Of a DNA stretch of 64,000 nt, positions 25,798 through 34,269 are shown piece by piece. Under the pieces are notes generated by a model. The model saw only the letters and a program-made list of their open reading frames with translations. It was not told where the DNA came from and did no database searches. The translations under genes and the position numbers were made by a program. Source of the stretch: Lysinibacillus pakistanensis (GTDB lineage Bacteria; Bacillota; Bacilli; Bacillales_A; Planococcaceae); NCBI RefSeq assembly GCF_030123245.1, contig NZ_CP126101.1, positions 1,982,501-2,046,500 on the forward strand, given 5' to 3'. Position 1 is the first letter of the stretch. Each line of letters begins with the position of its first letter.

Positions 25798-26698
25798 ATT
25801 CGTGTATCGCTTTTTCATGTTGATGCTTTCTAAGAAAACGTAGCACATGAAGATGCTCTAACTGTGCAAAAAGGTTTCCAATTAGAATAAAGCTACCACC
25901 GATTATTAATTTTAACGTCAAACCTTCCCCGATAAACATCATTGCGAACATCGCTGCAAAAATCGGTTCTAAGGAAAATATTAGACCTGTATGTGTAGCA
26001 GATGTATACTGTTGTGCAACAGTTTGCCCTACAAAGCAAAATGCACTACAGATGACGCCAAGTCCTATAATAGCAATCCATGAGCTTGACGTATTTGGAA
26101 GCGTAGGTGTTTCAAATAAGAAGGTTAAAACAAGTGCATATAATCCAGCAAAACCAAGTTGGTAAATTCCATAAGAAATGGATTCAACATTTCTTGTAAA
26201 AGAGCTATTTAACAGTAGATAAATTGAATAGCATAGTGCAGCGATAGCCACTAGAATATCACCTTTTTGAAAAGTAAAGGAGCCATGTGCGGTTAAAACA
26301 GTAATACCAATCATTGTACATACAATAGCAAAACTTACAGCTCTAGAAGGTAATTTCTTCTCGATAAAACTACTAAAGATAGGCACTAAGACAACCGTTA
26401 AACTTAAAATAAAGCCAGCATTTGAGGCAGAAGTTGATTCAAGACCGAATAAGCTAAGAGCGAACACAATGAATAATAGTAACCCTTGAATAGCTGCATA
26501 TTTAAATGTTTTTACATCGACCTTTATCATACGTTTATAAAAGATGATGCCTGCTACGACAAAAGCAATGATACAACGTAATGCCACTACATTATAAACA
26601 GCCAATGTCTCTAGACCCATCACCATAAAGGTATAGGACAATCCCCAAAACATTGTCACAATTACCATTAATAAATTTGCTTTTCCTTGGATACTCAT
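25796..26698 (-). CDS. EamA/DMT family transporter
   Basis: About 300 aa with ten hydrophobic helices in two EamA repeats (first GLSYTFMVMGLETLAVYNVVALRCIIAF, second GLGVICSAFCFVGQTVAQQYTSATHTGLIFSLEPIFAAMFAMM). Members export amino acids or other small metabolites; substrate unknown. ATG 26698 is chosen for GCAGGTGAACATA. Divergent from a LysR regulator 132 bases away, which probably controls it. Confidence 0.88.
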   Translation of the reverse strand: MSIQGKANLLMVIVTMFWGLSYTFMVMGLETLAVYNVVALRCIIAFVVAGIIFYKRMIKVDVKTFKYAAIQGLLLFIVFALSLFGLESTSASNAGFILSLTVVLVPIFSSFIEKKLPSRAVSFAIVCTMIGITVLTAHGSFTFQKGDILVAIAALCYSIYLLLNSSFTRNVESISYGIYQLGFAGLYALVLTFLFETPTLPNTSSSWIAIIGLGVICSAFCFVGQTVAQQYTSATHTGLIFSLEPIFAAMFAMMFIGEGLTLKLIIGGSFILIGNLFAQLEHLHVLRFLRKHQHEKAIHE

Positions 26699-26830
26699 TA
26701 TGTTCACCTGCAATCTGTGTACTAAAACAGTTTTTATACTAAAAATTACTATATATCTTGTATTGTGATTAGTAAAACGAATGTTTATAATGATTAGGAT
26801 TAAAATAATTCATGTATAAAGAGGTTTGCG

Positions 26831-27709
26831 ATGAGTTTAGTTAAATATGAGATTTTAACAAAGGTTGCAGAGGTGGCAAGCTTTACAAAAGCTGCAGATG
26901 CATTAGGATTAACGCAATCCGCAGTAAGTCACGCCGTCTCTAGTTTAGAAAAAGAATTCGGTTTTGCACTCATTCATAGAAGTCGTGCTGGTGTTACATT
27001 AACAAGTGAAGGAGATACTATGCTAAGGGCTATGAGACATGTTCTCGATGCACAAGAGTTGCTACAGCAGGAAGCGGCACATATACTTGGCGTTACTCGT
27101 GGTAAAGTACGAATAGGTGTTATTTCAAGTATCTCCTCCAATTGGATGCCAGAAATTATTCGAATTATGGACAATCAATTTCCGGGGATACAAGTTGAAT
27201 TGCGTGAGGGAGACTATTATGAAATTGAACAATGGCTGCTAAGTGGAGAGGTGGAGGTAGGATTTTTAAATGGGCAAAAATCAGAGCAATTTCTATTTAC
27301 AGAACTTCAGCAGGATCCACTGTTATGTATTGTCTCTGATAAAAGCCCATTATTCAATAAGTCAGTAATTGATATTATTGAACTAGAGGATATGCCCTTT
27401 ATCATGACTTCTTACAAAGGAACAAATGATGTGAAAGTCATTTTGGAGCAATATCATGTGAAGCCAAATATTCGCTTTGAGCTATCAGAGGAAGTAGGAA
27501 TTATTTCGATGATTTCCCACCATCTCGGTATTAGTATTTTACCAAAGCTAGTGATAAATACATTACCGCCTACTTTAAAGGCAATTCCTTTAAAGCAAGG
27601 CGGATATCGTACGATTGGTATCGCGATGAAGCACCACGCATCTCCTGTTACAAAGAAATTTGCAGAAATTTTAAGTACTTGGCTTCAAGAGCAAAATAAT
27701 TATGCATAA
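26831..27709 (+). CDS. LysR family transcriptional regulator
   Basis: 292 aa. N-terminal winged helix YEILTKVAEVASFTKAADALGLTQSAVSHAVSSLEKEFGFALIHRSRAGVTLTSEG at about 5-62 is canonical; the rest is the periplasmic-binding-like ligand domain (RIGVISSISSNWMPEIIRIM). ATG with AGAGGTTTGCG. Divergent to the DMT transporter gene, the standard LysR arrangement, so it likely activates or represses that gene in response to its substrate. Confidence 0.9.
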   Translation: MSLVKYEILTKVAEVASFTKAADALGLTQSAVSHAVSSLEKEFGFALIHRSRAGVTLTSEGDTMLRAMRHVLDAQELLQQEAAHILGVTRGKVRIGVISSISSNWMPEIIRIMDNQFPGIQVELREGDYYEIEQWLLSGEVEVGFLNGQKSEQFLFTELQQDPLLCIVSDKSPLFNKSVIDIIELEDMPFIMTSYKGTNDVKVILEQYHVKPNIRFELSEEVGIISMISHHLGISILPKLVINTLPPTLKAIPLKQGGYRTIGIAMKHHASPVTKKFAEILSTWLQEQNNYA

Positions 27710-27792
27710 TTGTTGAGTAGGAGAACAAGAAAAACAGCATTGAAGCATCTCCTAGCATTACGTTAAAATAGTATTTGTAGATTTTTAAGAAA

Positions 27793-28479
27793 ATGGGTGA
27801 GTGTATGGGGACATTACAAGGGAAAACCGTACTCATTACAAGTGGGGGAACACTTGAAAAATGGGATCATGTACGGGGGCATACAAATTTATCTAGAGGA
27901 ACAATGGGCTGTTATTTAGCAGAGGCAGCACTAGCTGCTGGCGCACGGGTTCTATATATGCATGGTTATTTTGCACAGCTCCCAGCAAATAAAGATAAAA
28001 TGCGTACAATCAGATTTGAGGGCATTGAGGATTTAGGCGAGAAGATTCGTCATGCAGTACAAGAAGAACAGATAGATATTGTAATTATGGCTGCAGCTGG
28101 TTCCGACTGGGTCATTGACAAGGTGTATGATCAATCAGGTAATTTAATGAAGGAAGCAGGTAAAATGCCATCTGATGAGCCACCTATTATTCACTTTAAA
28201 AAAGCGCCAAAGATACTAGGTCAAATAAAAGGTTGGCAGCCCAATGTGACTTTAGTGGGCTTTAAGCTTGAAGCAACAGATGATGAGGAGTTTTTATTAT
28301 CACGGGCCCGACTACGAATGCAAACAGCCAATGCTCAATTTATGGTAGCAAATAGCTCTCAATCATTATATGGTGGACAAGAACCGCATTGGATTGTTCC
28401 AGCAGAAGGTCAACCAATCAAGGTGATAGGTAAGGCGGAAGCGGCCAAGGCATTAATGGAATGCTTACAACAAGACTAA
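27793..28479 (+). CDS. Stand-alone CoaB-like (phosphopantothenoylcysteine synthetase) protein
   Basis: 228 aa, corresponding to only the C-terminal half of bifunctional CoaBC. LITSGGTLEKWDHVRGHTNLSRGTMG...AEAALAAGARVLYMHG matches the CoaB nucleotide and dimer region, and PPIIHFKKAPKILGQIK...LVGFKLEA carries the conserved lysines and the VGFK-ET motif. No flavoprotein CoaC half is present. It may be a paralogue with a different carboxylate substrate. Start uncertain: ATG 27793 or ATG 27805; the only purine-rich site, GGGTGAG, overlaps the first. Monocistronic with a terminator. Confidence 0.78.
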   Translation: MGECMGTLQGKTVLITSGGTLEKWDHVRGHTNLSRGTMGCYLAEAALAAGARVLYMHGYFAQLPANKDKMRTIRFEGIEDLGEKIRHAVQEEQIDIVIMAAAGSDWVIDKVYDQSGNLMKEAGKMPSDEPPIIHFKKAPKILGQIKGWQPNVTLVGFKLEATDDEEFLLSRARLRMQTANAQFMVANSSQSLYGGQEPHWIVPAEGQPIKVIGKAEAAKALMECLQQD

Positions 28480-28486
28480 TCGTTAA

Positions 28487-28525
28487 GCTGTGTAGATATT
28501 CAAAACTCTACATAGCTTTTTCTTG
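28487..28525 (+). terminator. Terminator of the CoaB-like gene
   Basis: AGCTGTGTAGA / TCTACATAGCT hairpin with TTTTTCTTGTTTT. Confidence 0.8.
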
Positions 28526-28555
28526 TTTTACAAAGTGATATAATTTATTATTCAC

Positions 28556-28569
28556 TTAACGGTCGGTAA
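28556..28569. promoter_or_regulatory. Candidate TetR operator
   Basis: TTAACGGTCGGTAA, 10 of 14 positions symmetric, just downstream of a TATAAT box (28539-28544) and directly before the TetR ribosome site, as expected for autorepression. Confidence 0.45.
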
Positions 28570-28584
28570 AAACGGAGGGATATC

Positions 28585-29178
28585 ATGGGGAATCGAGAAC
28601 AAACCTTTAATAAAATTCTAGAAGTTGCATATGTTATGTTTGCGGAAAAGGGATTTGAAAAATCAAGCTTAGCAATGATTGCAGCAGAAGTCGGAATATC
28701 AAAACCAGCAATTTACTATTATTTTCAATCCAAAGATCAATTAATAACTTATTTATTTGAGGAAATCTGTAAAGAAATTAAACTTGAAATTACCTTTGAC
28801 TTCAATGATATTTCAAAAAGTAATCTAAAGGCAAAGCTCTTGGAAATTGGATATAGTTCAATTGAAGAACAAAAGAAGGATCCATATTTTAATAAAATAT
28901 TTAATCAATATATGCTGTTAGCTTCTCGTGATGAAAGCTATATGAAAAGATTATATGATTTACAGACTACCTTTTTAGCGAGTTTTTATGAATTATTGAA
29001 ATATGCTGTACAAATTAAAGCTATCCATGATGTAAATATTGAAGCAAAAGCACATGTACTCGCAATGGTTTACGATAATATTGGAAATTTCATGCTTACT
29101 GGTAGCACATTAAATTACAAAGACGTTTGGAAGGAAGCAATTGAAAATGTCATTGGGGAGATTAATGATGACGAATGA
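28585..29178 (+). CDS. TetR/AcrR family regulator
   Basis: 197 aa. N-terminal helix-turn-helix FAEKGFEKSSLAMIAAEVGISKPAIYYYFQSKDQLITYLFEEI at about 18-60 is the TetR hallmark; the C-terminal half is helical and presumably ligand-binding. ATG with ACGGAGGGATATC. A gene fragment overlaps its stop codon by ATGA, so it once led an operon; the partner is destroyed and the ligand cannot be inferred. Confidence 0.9.
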   Translation: MGNREQTFNKILEVAYVMFAEKGFEKSSLAMIAAEVGISKPAIYYYFQSKDQLITYLFEEICKEIKLEITFDFNDISKSNLKAKLLEIGYSSIEEQKKDPYFNKIFNQYMLLASRDESYMKRLYDLQTTFLASFYELLKYAVQIKAIHDVNIEAKAHVLAMVYDNIGNFMLTGSTLNYKDVWKEAIENVIGEINDDE

Positions 29179-29279
29179 GCCGAATTAAAGGCTTAGATTT
29201 CGCAAGAGCATTCCCGAAATATATTTTGATTATGCCCTTAATTATTGTGTGCTCCATCTTCAAACTAAACGATATATAA
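29175..29279 (+). pseudogene. N-terminal remnant of a YeiB/DUF418-like membrane protein
   Basis: A 34-codon frame starting at ATG inside the TetR stop (ATGA overlap). MSRIKGLDFARAFPKYILIM resembles the R-I-x-G-L-D-x-A-R-A start of DUF418/YeiB-type and related acyltransferase-like membrane proteins, then runs out into a short hydrophobic tail and TAA. Nothing downstream continues the family, so it reads as a truncated remnant of a gene that was coupled to TetR. Confidence 0.45.
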
Positions 29280-29502
29280 ATTAGCGTCAAATACACTGTT
29301 GGATAGAGAAATAATGCAGATAGATGACCAATAGAATATATATTGTGGTAAAAAGAAATAACAGAAAATCCATGAATAGAAGCCCACTTTTTACAAAAGA
29401 TACACCCTTTTTCTTAATAACAAAGTATTCTTCTAGGTTTTGTAATATTTATATTGACATTAGGTTTTCAGAATTATAGAATTATTTCCAAGAAACGTAA
29501 TA

Positions 29503-29592
29503 CTTTTAACTAGAGAGATAGAGGGACTTGGCCCCATGAAGCCTTGATTGCCAATATTGTAGGTGCCAAATCCAATAGAAGGAAATAAGGGG
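29503..29592 (+). promoter_or_regulatory. SAM-I (S-box) riboswitch
   Basis: Ordered S-box blocks: AGAGAGATAGAGGGAC, TTGGCCCCATGAAGCC, TTGATTGCCA, AGGTGCCAAATCCA and AGAAGGAAATAAGG. These match the core of the SAM-I aptamer, including the GATGAAG-like kink-turn/pseudoknot partner. No clear intrinsic terminator follows; instead CTTCTTTT (about 29620-29627) can pair with AAAAGAAG near the yezD ribosome site, so control may be translational. The regulatory mode is inferred. Confidence 0.78.
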
Positions 29593-29657
29593 GCTTTCAA
29601 TCAATTTGATGCGTTGGCTTCTTTTGTACAAAAGAATGAAAAGAAGGGGTGTATCGT

Positions 29658-29813
29658 ATGGCTCAGCAAGCAAAGGTAGATGACAAAAAAATAGAAGCAA
29701 TTGCCAAAGCAATTCAAAATTTAGAATTTGGTGAAGTGCAAATTACGATTCAGGACGGTGTCATCGTTCAAATTAACAGACTTGAAAAGCAAAGATTTCC
29801 ACAGAAAAAATAA
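29658..29813 (+). CDS. yezD: YezD family small protein (DUF2292)
   Basis: 51-aa protein, MAQQAKVDDKKIEAIAKAIQ then LEFGEVQITIQDGVIVQINRLEK, the DUF2292 core found in B. subtilis YezD, whose gene is linked to sulfur assimilation. ATG with AAGAAGGGGTGTATCGT. The upstream S-box supports a sulfur/methionine link. No sulfur pathway gene is adjacent, so it stands alone. Biochemical role unknown. Confidence 0.82.
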   Translation: MAQQAKVDDKKIEAIAKAIQNLEFGEVQITIQDGVIVQINRLEKQRFPQKK

Positions 29814-30038
29814 CGTATTATGGGGAGATTATAAATCGGAATGCTTTTCATCAAAACGCCCTGATTAACTCGAACTTGTGTAGATGGTTAATCGATCCCT
29901 ACATCTGGCGTCAATAAGTGTTGAGCTTATGTAGGAGTTGCCTTAATGAATTGTTGAGGAAAAGGTGGACTTAAAAGTGATACAAAAAAACAGGATGATG
30001 TTGAATCATCCTGTTTTTTTGCATTATTTCAAAATCAT
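29814..30038. other. Intergenic with possible structured RNA and bidirectional terminator
   Basis: ACGCC...GGCGT (about 29859-29909) encloses GATTAAC/GTTAATC, a nested fold of unknown meaning. AAACAGGATGAT / ATCATCCTGTTT at 29987-30018 with T runs on both sides ends yezD and the flavin reductase gene. Confidence 0.55.
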
Positions 30039-30527
30039 CTATTCATAAAAGCTTTTTGGAATTTGACCGATATGTCTTCGATGATAGAGTAGAGGCTCTA
30101 TTTGAGTAGCATCAATTTCAAGGACTTGCCCAATAAATACGGTATGATCACCTGCGTCAATTTGCTGAAATGTTTTACATTGTAATATGGCCGCTGTATC
30201 ATGTAAAATCGGTAGATCGTGAATGGAAGTTGACCACTTCACCTGTGCGAAACGATCTGGAATTTTACTTGAAAATAGTGTACATAAATGTTCCTGATTA
30301 CTTGCAAGAATATTGACCGCAAATTTTTGGGTAGCTGTAAAATATGGATGGAGCTGCGATTTTTTATCAAGTGACCATAAAATTAGGAGTGGATCTATAG
30401 AAACAGATGCAAAGGAATTTACAGTTAGACCAATTGGTTCATTTTTATCATTACAAGCAGTGACAACTGTAACACCTGTAGGATAATTCCCTAATGCTAG
30501 TTTAAAATCGGCTATTTTGTCTGACAT
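30039..30527 (-). CDS. Flavin reductase-like FMN-binding protein
   Basis: 162-aa split-barrel flavin reductase domain. FKLALGNYPTGVTVVTA and GLTVNSFASVSIDPLLILWSLDKKSQLHPYF are the conserved N-terminal segments, and FAVNILASNQEHLC and GDHTVFIGQV follow as in two-component monooxygenase reductases (HpaC-like). Supplies reduced FMN/FAD using NAD(P)H. ATG 30527 with AGGTGATTAAA. No oxygenase partner is adjacent, so the pathway is unknown. Confidence 0.87.
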   Translation of the reverse strand: MSDKIADFKLALGNYPTGVTVVTACNDKNEPIGLTVNSFASVSIDPLLILWSLDKKSQLHPYFTATQKFAVNILASNQEHLCTLFSSKIPDRFAQVKWSTSIHDLPILHDTAAILQCKTFQQIDAGDHTVFIGQVLEIDATQIEPLLYHRRHIGQIPKSFYE

Positions 30528-30751
30528 TTTAATCACCTCTTGATATTTTATCTCTTTTAAGAATTAACGCCTCATTATTAAGTGAATATACCATTAATTA
30601 TTAGAAATGAAAAACCTTTTCGATGCGCATTAAAAAATAGTAATCATAAAATAGAATGAATTCGTAACTATTTGAATTTTTTTAATATTAATTTAAACCA
30701 ACAAAACTAACAGGTAAAGTATATAATGAAAGAGAAAAAGGGGGTTTAGAT

Positions 30752-31537
30752 ATGACTTTGTATTTTGATCATTTGGTTCATCAAGTTCAATCACCAGAGA
30801 ATTCAAGGGTTTTTTTAAACAAACGTAATATCCATACAGTAAACGGGGGCCAACACACAATGTGGGGGACATATAATACGTTAAGCTATTTTGGATTAAA
30901 CTATATTGAGCAAATTGCTATCTATGATCGTGATTTATTTGAACAGGCAGCAAAATTGCCATATTCCTTACATTATACGTTTAAGAATGACAAAGAGCGC
31001 TATGGTTTTTCAAGAATTGCATTACGAACTAACAATATTGAAGAACAAGGGGCAAGGTTACATGCAATGGGGCTAGAAGTTTACGGACCTGATGCCTGTA
31101 GCAGAACGCGTCCAGACGGCTCTGTTGTAGAATGGAAGCTATTACACTTTGGGAAACCAGGGCTGCCGATTGATTTTCCATTTTTGATAGAGTGGGCTGA
31201 AGAGGATGAAAAGCGATATTTGCAGCTAAAGGAAAGTGGAGCGATTGATACGAATCATACTATAACGATGGAGTCTGTTCAATTTTTTGTGAAGGATGTA
31301 CAGACTACGGTTGCATTATGGCAGGAAGTGTTAGAATTACCCGAGCCTCAGCAACATGCGCAATTTACATCCTTACAATTGCCCAATATTCGTTTGGATT
31401 TTTATGAGAAAGCCGCTGCAAGTACAATGACACTAGGTCATTTAAAAGAGGGTCCATTTGGGGTAACACTTAAAGATCCAAATAGAACAAAGGAAACGCT
31501 TATTTTTCCAGCTGCATTTTATTGGGTAAATCGTTGA
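30752..31537 (+). CDS. VOC family protein (Glyoxalase_3-like)
   Basis: 261 aa with an N-terminal vicinal-oxygen-chelate module. FDHLVHQVQSPENSRVFLNKRNIHTVNGGQHTMWGTYNTLSYFGLNYIEQIAIYD supplies the first metal-ligand positions His/Glu, and a second, shorter module (VQFFVKDVQTTVALWQEVL) follows from about 175. The pattern HTVNGGQHTMWGT-N fits Pfam Glyoxalase_3. Substrate unknown; relatives are annotated as ring-cleavage or glyoxalase-like only by fold. ATG with AAAAAGGGGGTTTAGAT. Monocistronic. Confidence 0.82.
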   Translation: MTLYFDHLVHQVQSPENSRVFLNKRNIHTVNGGQHTMWGTYNTLSYFGLNYIEQIAIYDRDLFEQAAKLPYSLHYTFKNDKERYGFSRIALRTNNIEEQGARLHAMGLEVYGPDACSRTRPDGSVVEWKLLHFGKPGLPIDFPFLIEWAEEDEKRYLQLKESGAIDTNHTITMESVQFFVKDVQTTVALWQEVLELPEPQQHAQFTSLQLPNIRLDFYEKAAASTMTLGHLKEGPFGVTLKDPNRTKETLIFPAAFYWVNR

Positions 31538-31550
31538 CTTGGAATATAAA

Positions 31551-31581
31551 AAGGAGCTGTTCAATGGAAGAACAGCTCCTT
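31551..31581. terminator. Convergent terminator between VOC and cold shock genes
   Basis: AAGGAGCTGTTC / GAACAGCTCCTT stem between convergent genes. Confidence 0.78.
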
Positions 31582-31585
31582 ATGC

Positions 31586-31786
31586 TTATAATTTCACAAC
31601 ATTTGATGCCTGTGGTCCTCGATTGCCTTCTACTACATCAAATGAAACTTTTTGACCTTCTTCAAGTGTACGGAAGCCTTCCTCTTGGATCCCCGTAAAA
31701 TGTACAAATACATCTTCTCCATCATCACATTCAATAAAGCCATAACCCTTTTCATTATTGAACCACTTTACGATTCCCTGTTGCAT
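31586..31786 (-). CDS. Cold shock protein (CspA family)
   Basis: 66-aa single-stranded nucleic-acid-binding beta barrel that melts RNA structure. RNP1 KGYGFI and RNP2 VFVHF are intact. [10 protein letters not shown] is the normal family start, preceded by GGAGGCGAATGCTT, so the longer upstream reading is not used. Length and ending ([12 protein letters not shown]) match CspB/C/D paralogues of Bacillus. Confidence 0.93.
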   Translation of the reverse strand: MQQGIVKWFNNEKGYGFIECDDGEDVFVHFTGIQEEGFRTLEEGQKVSFDVVEGNRGPQASNVVKL

Positions 31787-31992
31787 AAGCATTCGCCTCC
31801 AATGCGCTTGAATGTAAAACTCATCAATTAAGTCTGACACGAGAAAATGTGAAAAAATGCATTTTCATTAAGAACATACATGAATTGAACAAAGTTGTCA
31901 ATTGATTGTCGAATTGCTAGCATAACTAATTATGTTTTCTTTCACAATAAAGTCTATAATGAAATTGAACAACATAGAAAGTAGGATGCCAA

Positions 31993-33672
31993 ATGACAAC
32001 GAAAAATCAACCATTAACAGATTTAGAAATCGCGAGTCAAGCGGTTATGAAGCCTATTACGGATATTGCAAAAACAGCAGGTATTCCAGAGGATGCCCTT
32101 GAGCAGTATGGACGCTACAAGGCAAAAATTGATCCATTAAAAATTACAGCACACGGTGAGGATGCAAAGGTAGTTTTAGTAACAGCGATTAGTCCTACCC
32201 CAGCAGGTGAAGGAAAGTCAACTGTAACCGTTGGACTAGCGGATGCCCTCCATCAGTTAAATAAAAATGTAGTCGTGGCTTTACGTGAGCCATCCCTAGG
32301 TCCAGTAATGGGGGTAAAGGGTGGCGCAACTGGTGGTGGATATGCACAGGTTGTACCGATGGAAGATATTAATTTACATTTTACTGGTGACCTTCATGCG
32401 ATTACAACTGCCAACAATGCATTATCAGCCTTTATAGATAATCATATCCATCAAGGCAATGTGTTAAACATTGATCCACGTCGTATCATTTGGAAGCGTG
32501 TGATGGATTTAAATGATCGAACACTGCGAAAAGTAGTCGTTGGTCTAGGTGGTCCTGTTCAAGGGATGCCGCGTGAGGATGGCTTTGACATTACAGTTGC
32601 TTCAGAAATTATGGCTGTCTTTTGTTTAGCGACAAGCATAGAAGATTTACGTGAGCGTTTAGCAAGTATTGTGATTGGCTACACATTTGAGCGTGAGCCT
32701 GTATTTGTACGTGATTTGCAAGTAGAGGGTGCCTTAACACTATTATTAAAAGATGCCTTTAAACCAAACTTAGTACAAACGCTTGAGGGCACACCTGCAA
32801 TTATACATGGTGGACCATTTGCTAATATTGCACACGGCTGTAACTCGATTGTGGCGACACAAACTGCTCGTAAGTTAGCGGATATAGTGATTACAGAAGC
32901 TGGATTCGGCTCTGATTTAGGTGCTGAGAAATTCATGAACATTAAAGCTCGTAAAGCTGGTTTTAAACCAAGTGCTGTTGTTATTGTAGCAACGATTCGA
33001 GCTTTAAAAATGCATGGCGGTGTTGCGAAAACAGCGCTTGTAGGGGAAAATGTTGCTGCCCTACTACAAGGAATCGAAAATTTAGCGAAACATGTTGAGA
33101 CAATTCGTACATTTGGCGTTGAACCGATTATTGCATTAAATCGATTTATAACAGACACAGAAGCGGAGTTAGAGGCAGTACTAAATTGGTGTGAAATGAA
33201 TCATGTGCGCATTGCTCGTACAAATGTCTGGGAAGAGGGCGGAAAAGGCGGTCTTGCCCTAGCTGAACAAGTACTAGCTGTTTTAGATGAAGAAAACAAC
33301 TTCTCCCCTTTATACGATGTAACAGAATCCATCGAAGAAAAAGTTCGTACCATTGTACAAAAGGTATATGGTGGGAAAGATGTACAATTTACCGACCAAG
33401 CGAAAAAACAAATCGCCCAGATTGAAAAATTTGGCTGGGATGTGCTCCCGATTTGTATGGCAAAAACGCAATATTCTTTATCCGATCAACCGAATTTACT
33501 AGGCCGTCCAGAAGGCTTCACGGTAACAATTCGTGAGGTTATTCCAAAGCTAGGTGCAGGCTTTTTAGTTTGCTTAACGGGTGACATTATGACAATGCCA
33601 GGCTTACCAAAAGCACCAGCTGCATTGCGTATGGATGTGGATAATGAGGGCCATGCAATAGGGTTGTTCTAA
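31993..33672 (+). CDS. fhs: Formate--tetrahydrofolate ligase
   Basis: ATP-dependent formation of 10-formyl-THF from formate in one-carbon metabolism. 559 aa, standard length. P-loop [10 protein letters not shown] at 68-77, followed by [37 protein letters not shown], the family signature, and [17 protein letters not shown] near the C terminus. ATG 31993 follows AAAGTAGGATGCCAA. Monocistronic with a terminator. Confidence 0.97.
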   Translation: MTTKNQPLTDLEIASQAVMKPITDIAKTAGIPEDALEQYGRYKAKIDPLKITAHGEDAKVVLVTAISPTPAGEGKSTVTVGLADALHQLNKNVVVALREPSLGPVMGVKGGATGGGYAQVVPMEDINLHFTGDLHAITTANNALSAFIDNHIHQGNVLNIDPRRIIWKRVMDLNDRTLRKVVVGLGGPVQGMPREDGFDITVASEIMAVFCLATSIEDLRERLASIVIGYTFEREPVFVRDLQVEGALTLLLKDAFKPNLVQTLEGTPAIIHGGPFANIAHGCNSIVATQTARKLADIVITEAGFGSDLGAEKFMNIKARKAGFKPSAVVIVATIRALKMHGGVAKTALVGENVAALLQGIENLAKHVETIRTFGVEPIIALNRFITDTEAELEAVLNWCEMNHVRIARTNVWEEGGKGGLALAEQVLAVLDEENNFSPLYDVTESIEEKVRTIVQKVYGGKDVQFTDQAKKQIAQIEKFGWDVLPICMAKTQYSLSDQPNLLGRPEGFTVTIREVIPKLGAGFLVCLTGDIMTMPGLPKAPAALRMDVDNEGHAIGLF

Positions 33673-33689
33673 ATAATATAAAATGTTAA

Positions 33690-33719
33690 AGCTGCTCCTT
33701 TTAAAGGGCAGCTTTTACT
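33690..33719 (+). terminator. Terminator of fhs
   Basis: TAAAGCTGCTCC / GGGCAGCTTTTA stem-loop, 18 bases after the stop. Confidence 0.8.
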
Positions 33720-33724
33720 ATTTC

Positions 33725-33958
33725 TCAAAAGTTCAAAGGTAAATAGGTACCATATCGAATAAGTAAGAAACTAGTTAGCCATAAAAAAATGGCTATTCGA
33801 ATGAGCATATACATTGTAAATTCAAAGACAGAAAGCTTTCTTTCTCGCTTTAATTTTTTAAAAAGTCTTACAGAAAACAGGGAACATAGAAGAAGTACGG
33901 CCATAGATAATTCATAAACGTTCTCTAACAAGCTTATATTTTCTAAAAGGCTTTTCAT
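33725..33958 (-). CDS. Small two-helix membrane protein
   Basis: 77 aa, not recognised. Two hydrophobic segments (LSMAVLLLCSLFSV at about 17-31 and YMLIRIAIFLWLTSFLLI near 50-67) separated by a basic loop KKLKRERK. The ATG follows TAGGAGAGGATGATTAT, supporting translation. Convergent with fhs. Confidence 0.65.
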   Translation of the reverse strand: MKSLLENISLLENVYELSMAVLLLCSLFSVRLFKKLKRERKLSVFEFTMYMLIRIAIFLWLTSFLLIRYGTYLPLNF

Positions 33959-34269
33959 ATATAATCATCCTCTCCTAAAAAGGATATGAGCAGTTTAAAC
34001 TTATTATGAAGTTAAGGACTTTGGTGTATGACCAGGGTCTTTTTTCTTTTATTACCGATTAAGGCAATTTTATGTAATGTAATATTTGGTGCTTTTTATA
34101 AATAACTACCCAACATTGGTAAGAAAAAGTGGAATTTTACTATAAATTTAATTGTCAGATGAATTTTTATTTAAAAAATACATTGAATTTTCTTTCTCTT
34201 TTACATATAATTTATTTAATTCTTAATTGGAACATCGTTCCGATAATAGGAACACGGAGGGATGAAGAC
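33959..34269 (+). other. Leader region of the hyu operon with an isolated terminator
   Basis: GGACTTTGGT / ACCAGGGTCT (34015-34041, two G-U pairs) followed by TTTTTTCTTTT is a good intrinsic terminator, but no gene reads into it on the plus strand after the fhs terminator. It may attenuate the hyu transcript or end a small RNA. No T-box or riboswitch motif was recognised. Confidence 0.45.

Noticed and set aside
32679..33158. A 159-aa minus-strand frame inside fhs
   Set aside because: It is a shadow of the highly conserved fhs coding sequence, with no start signal.
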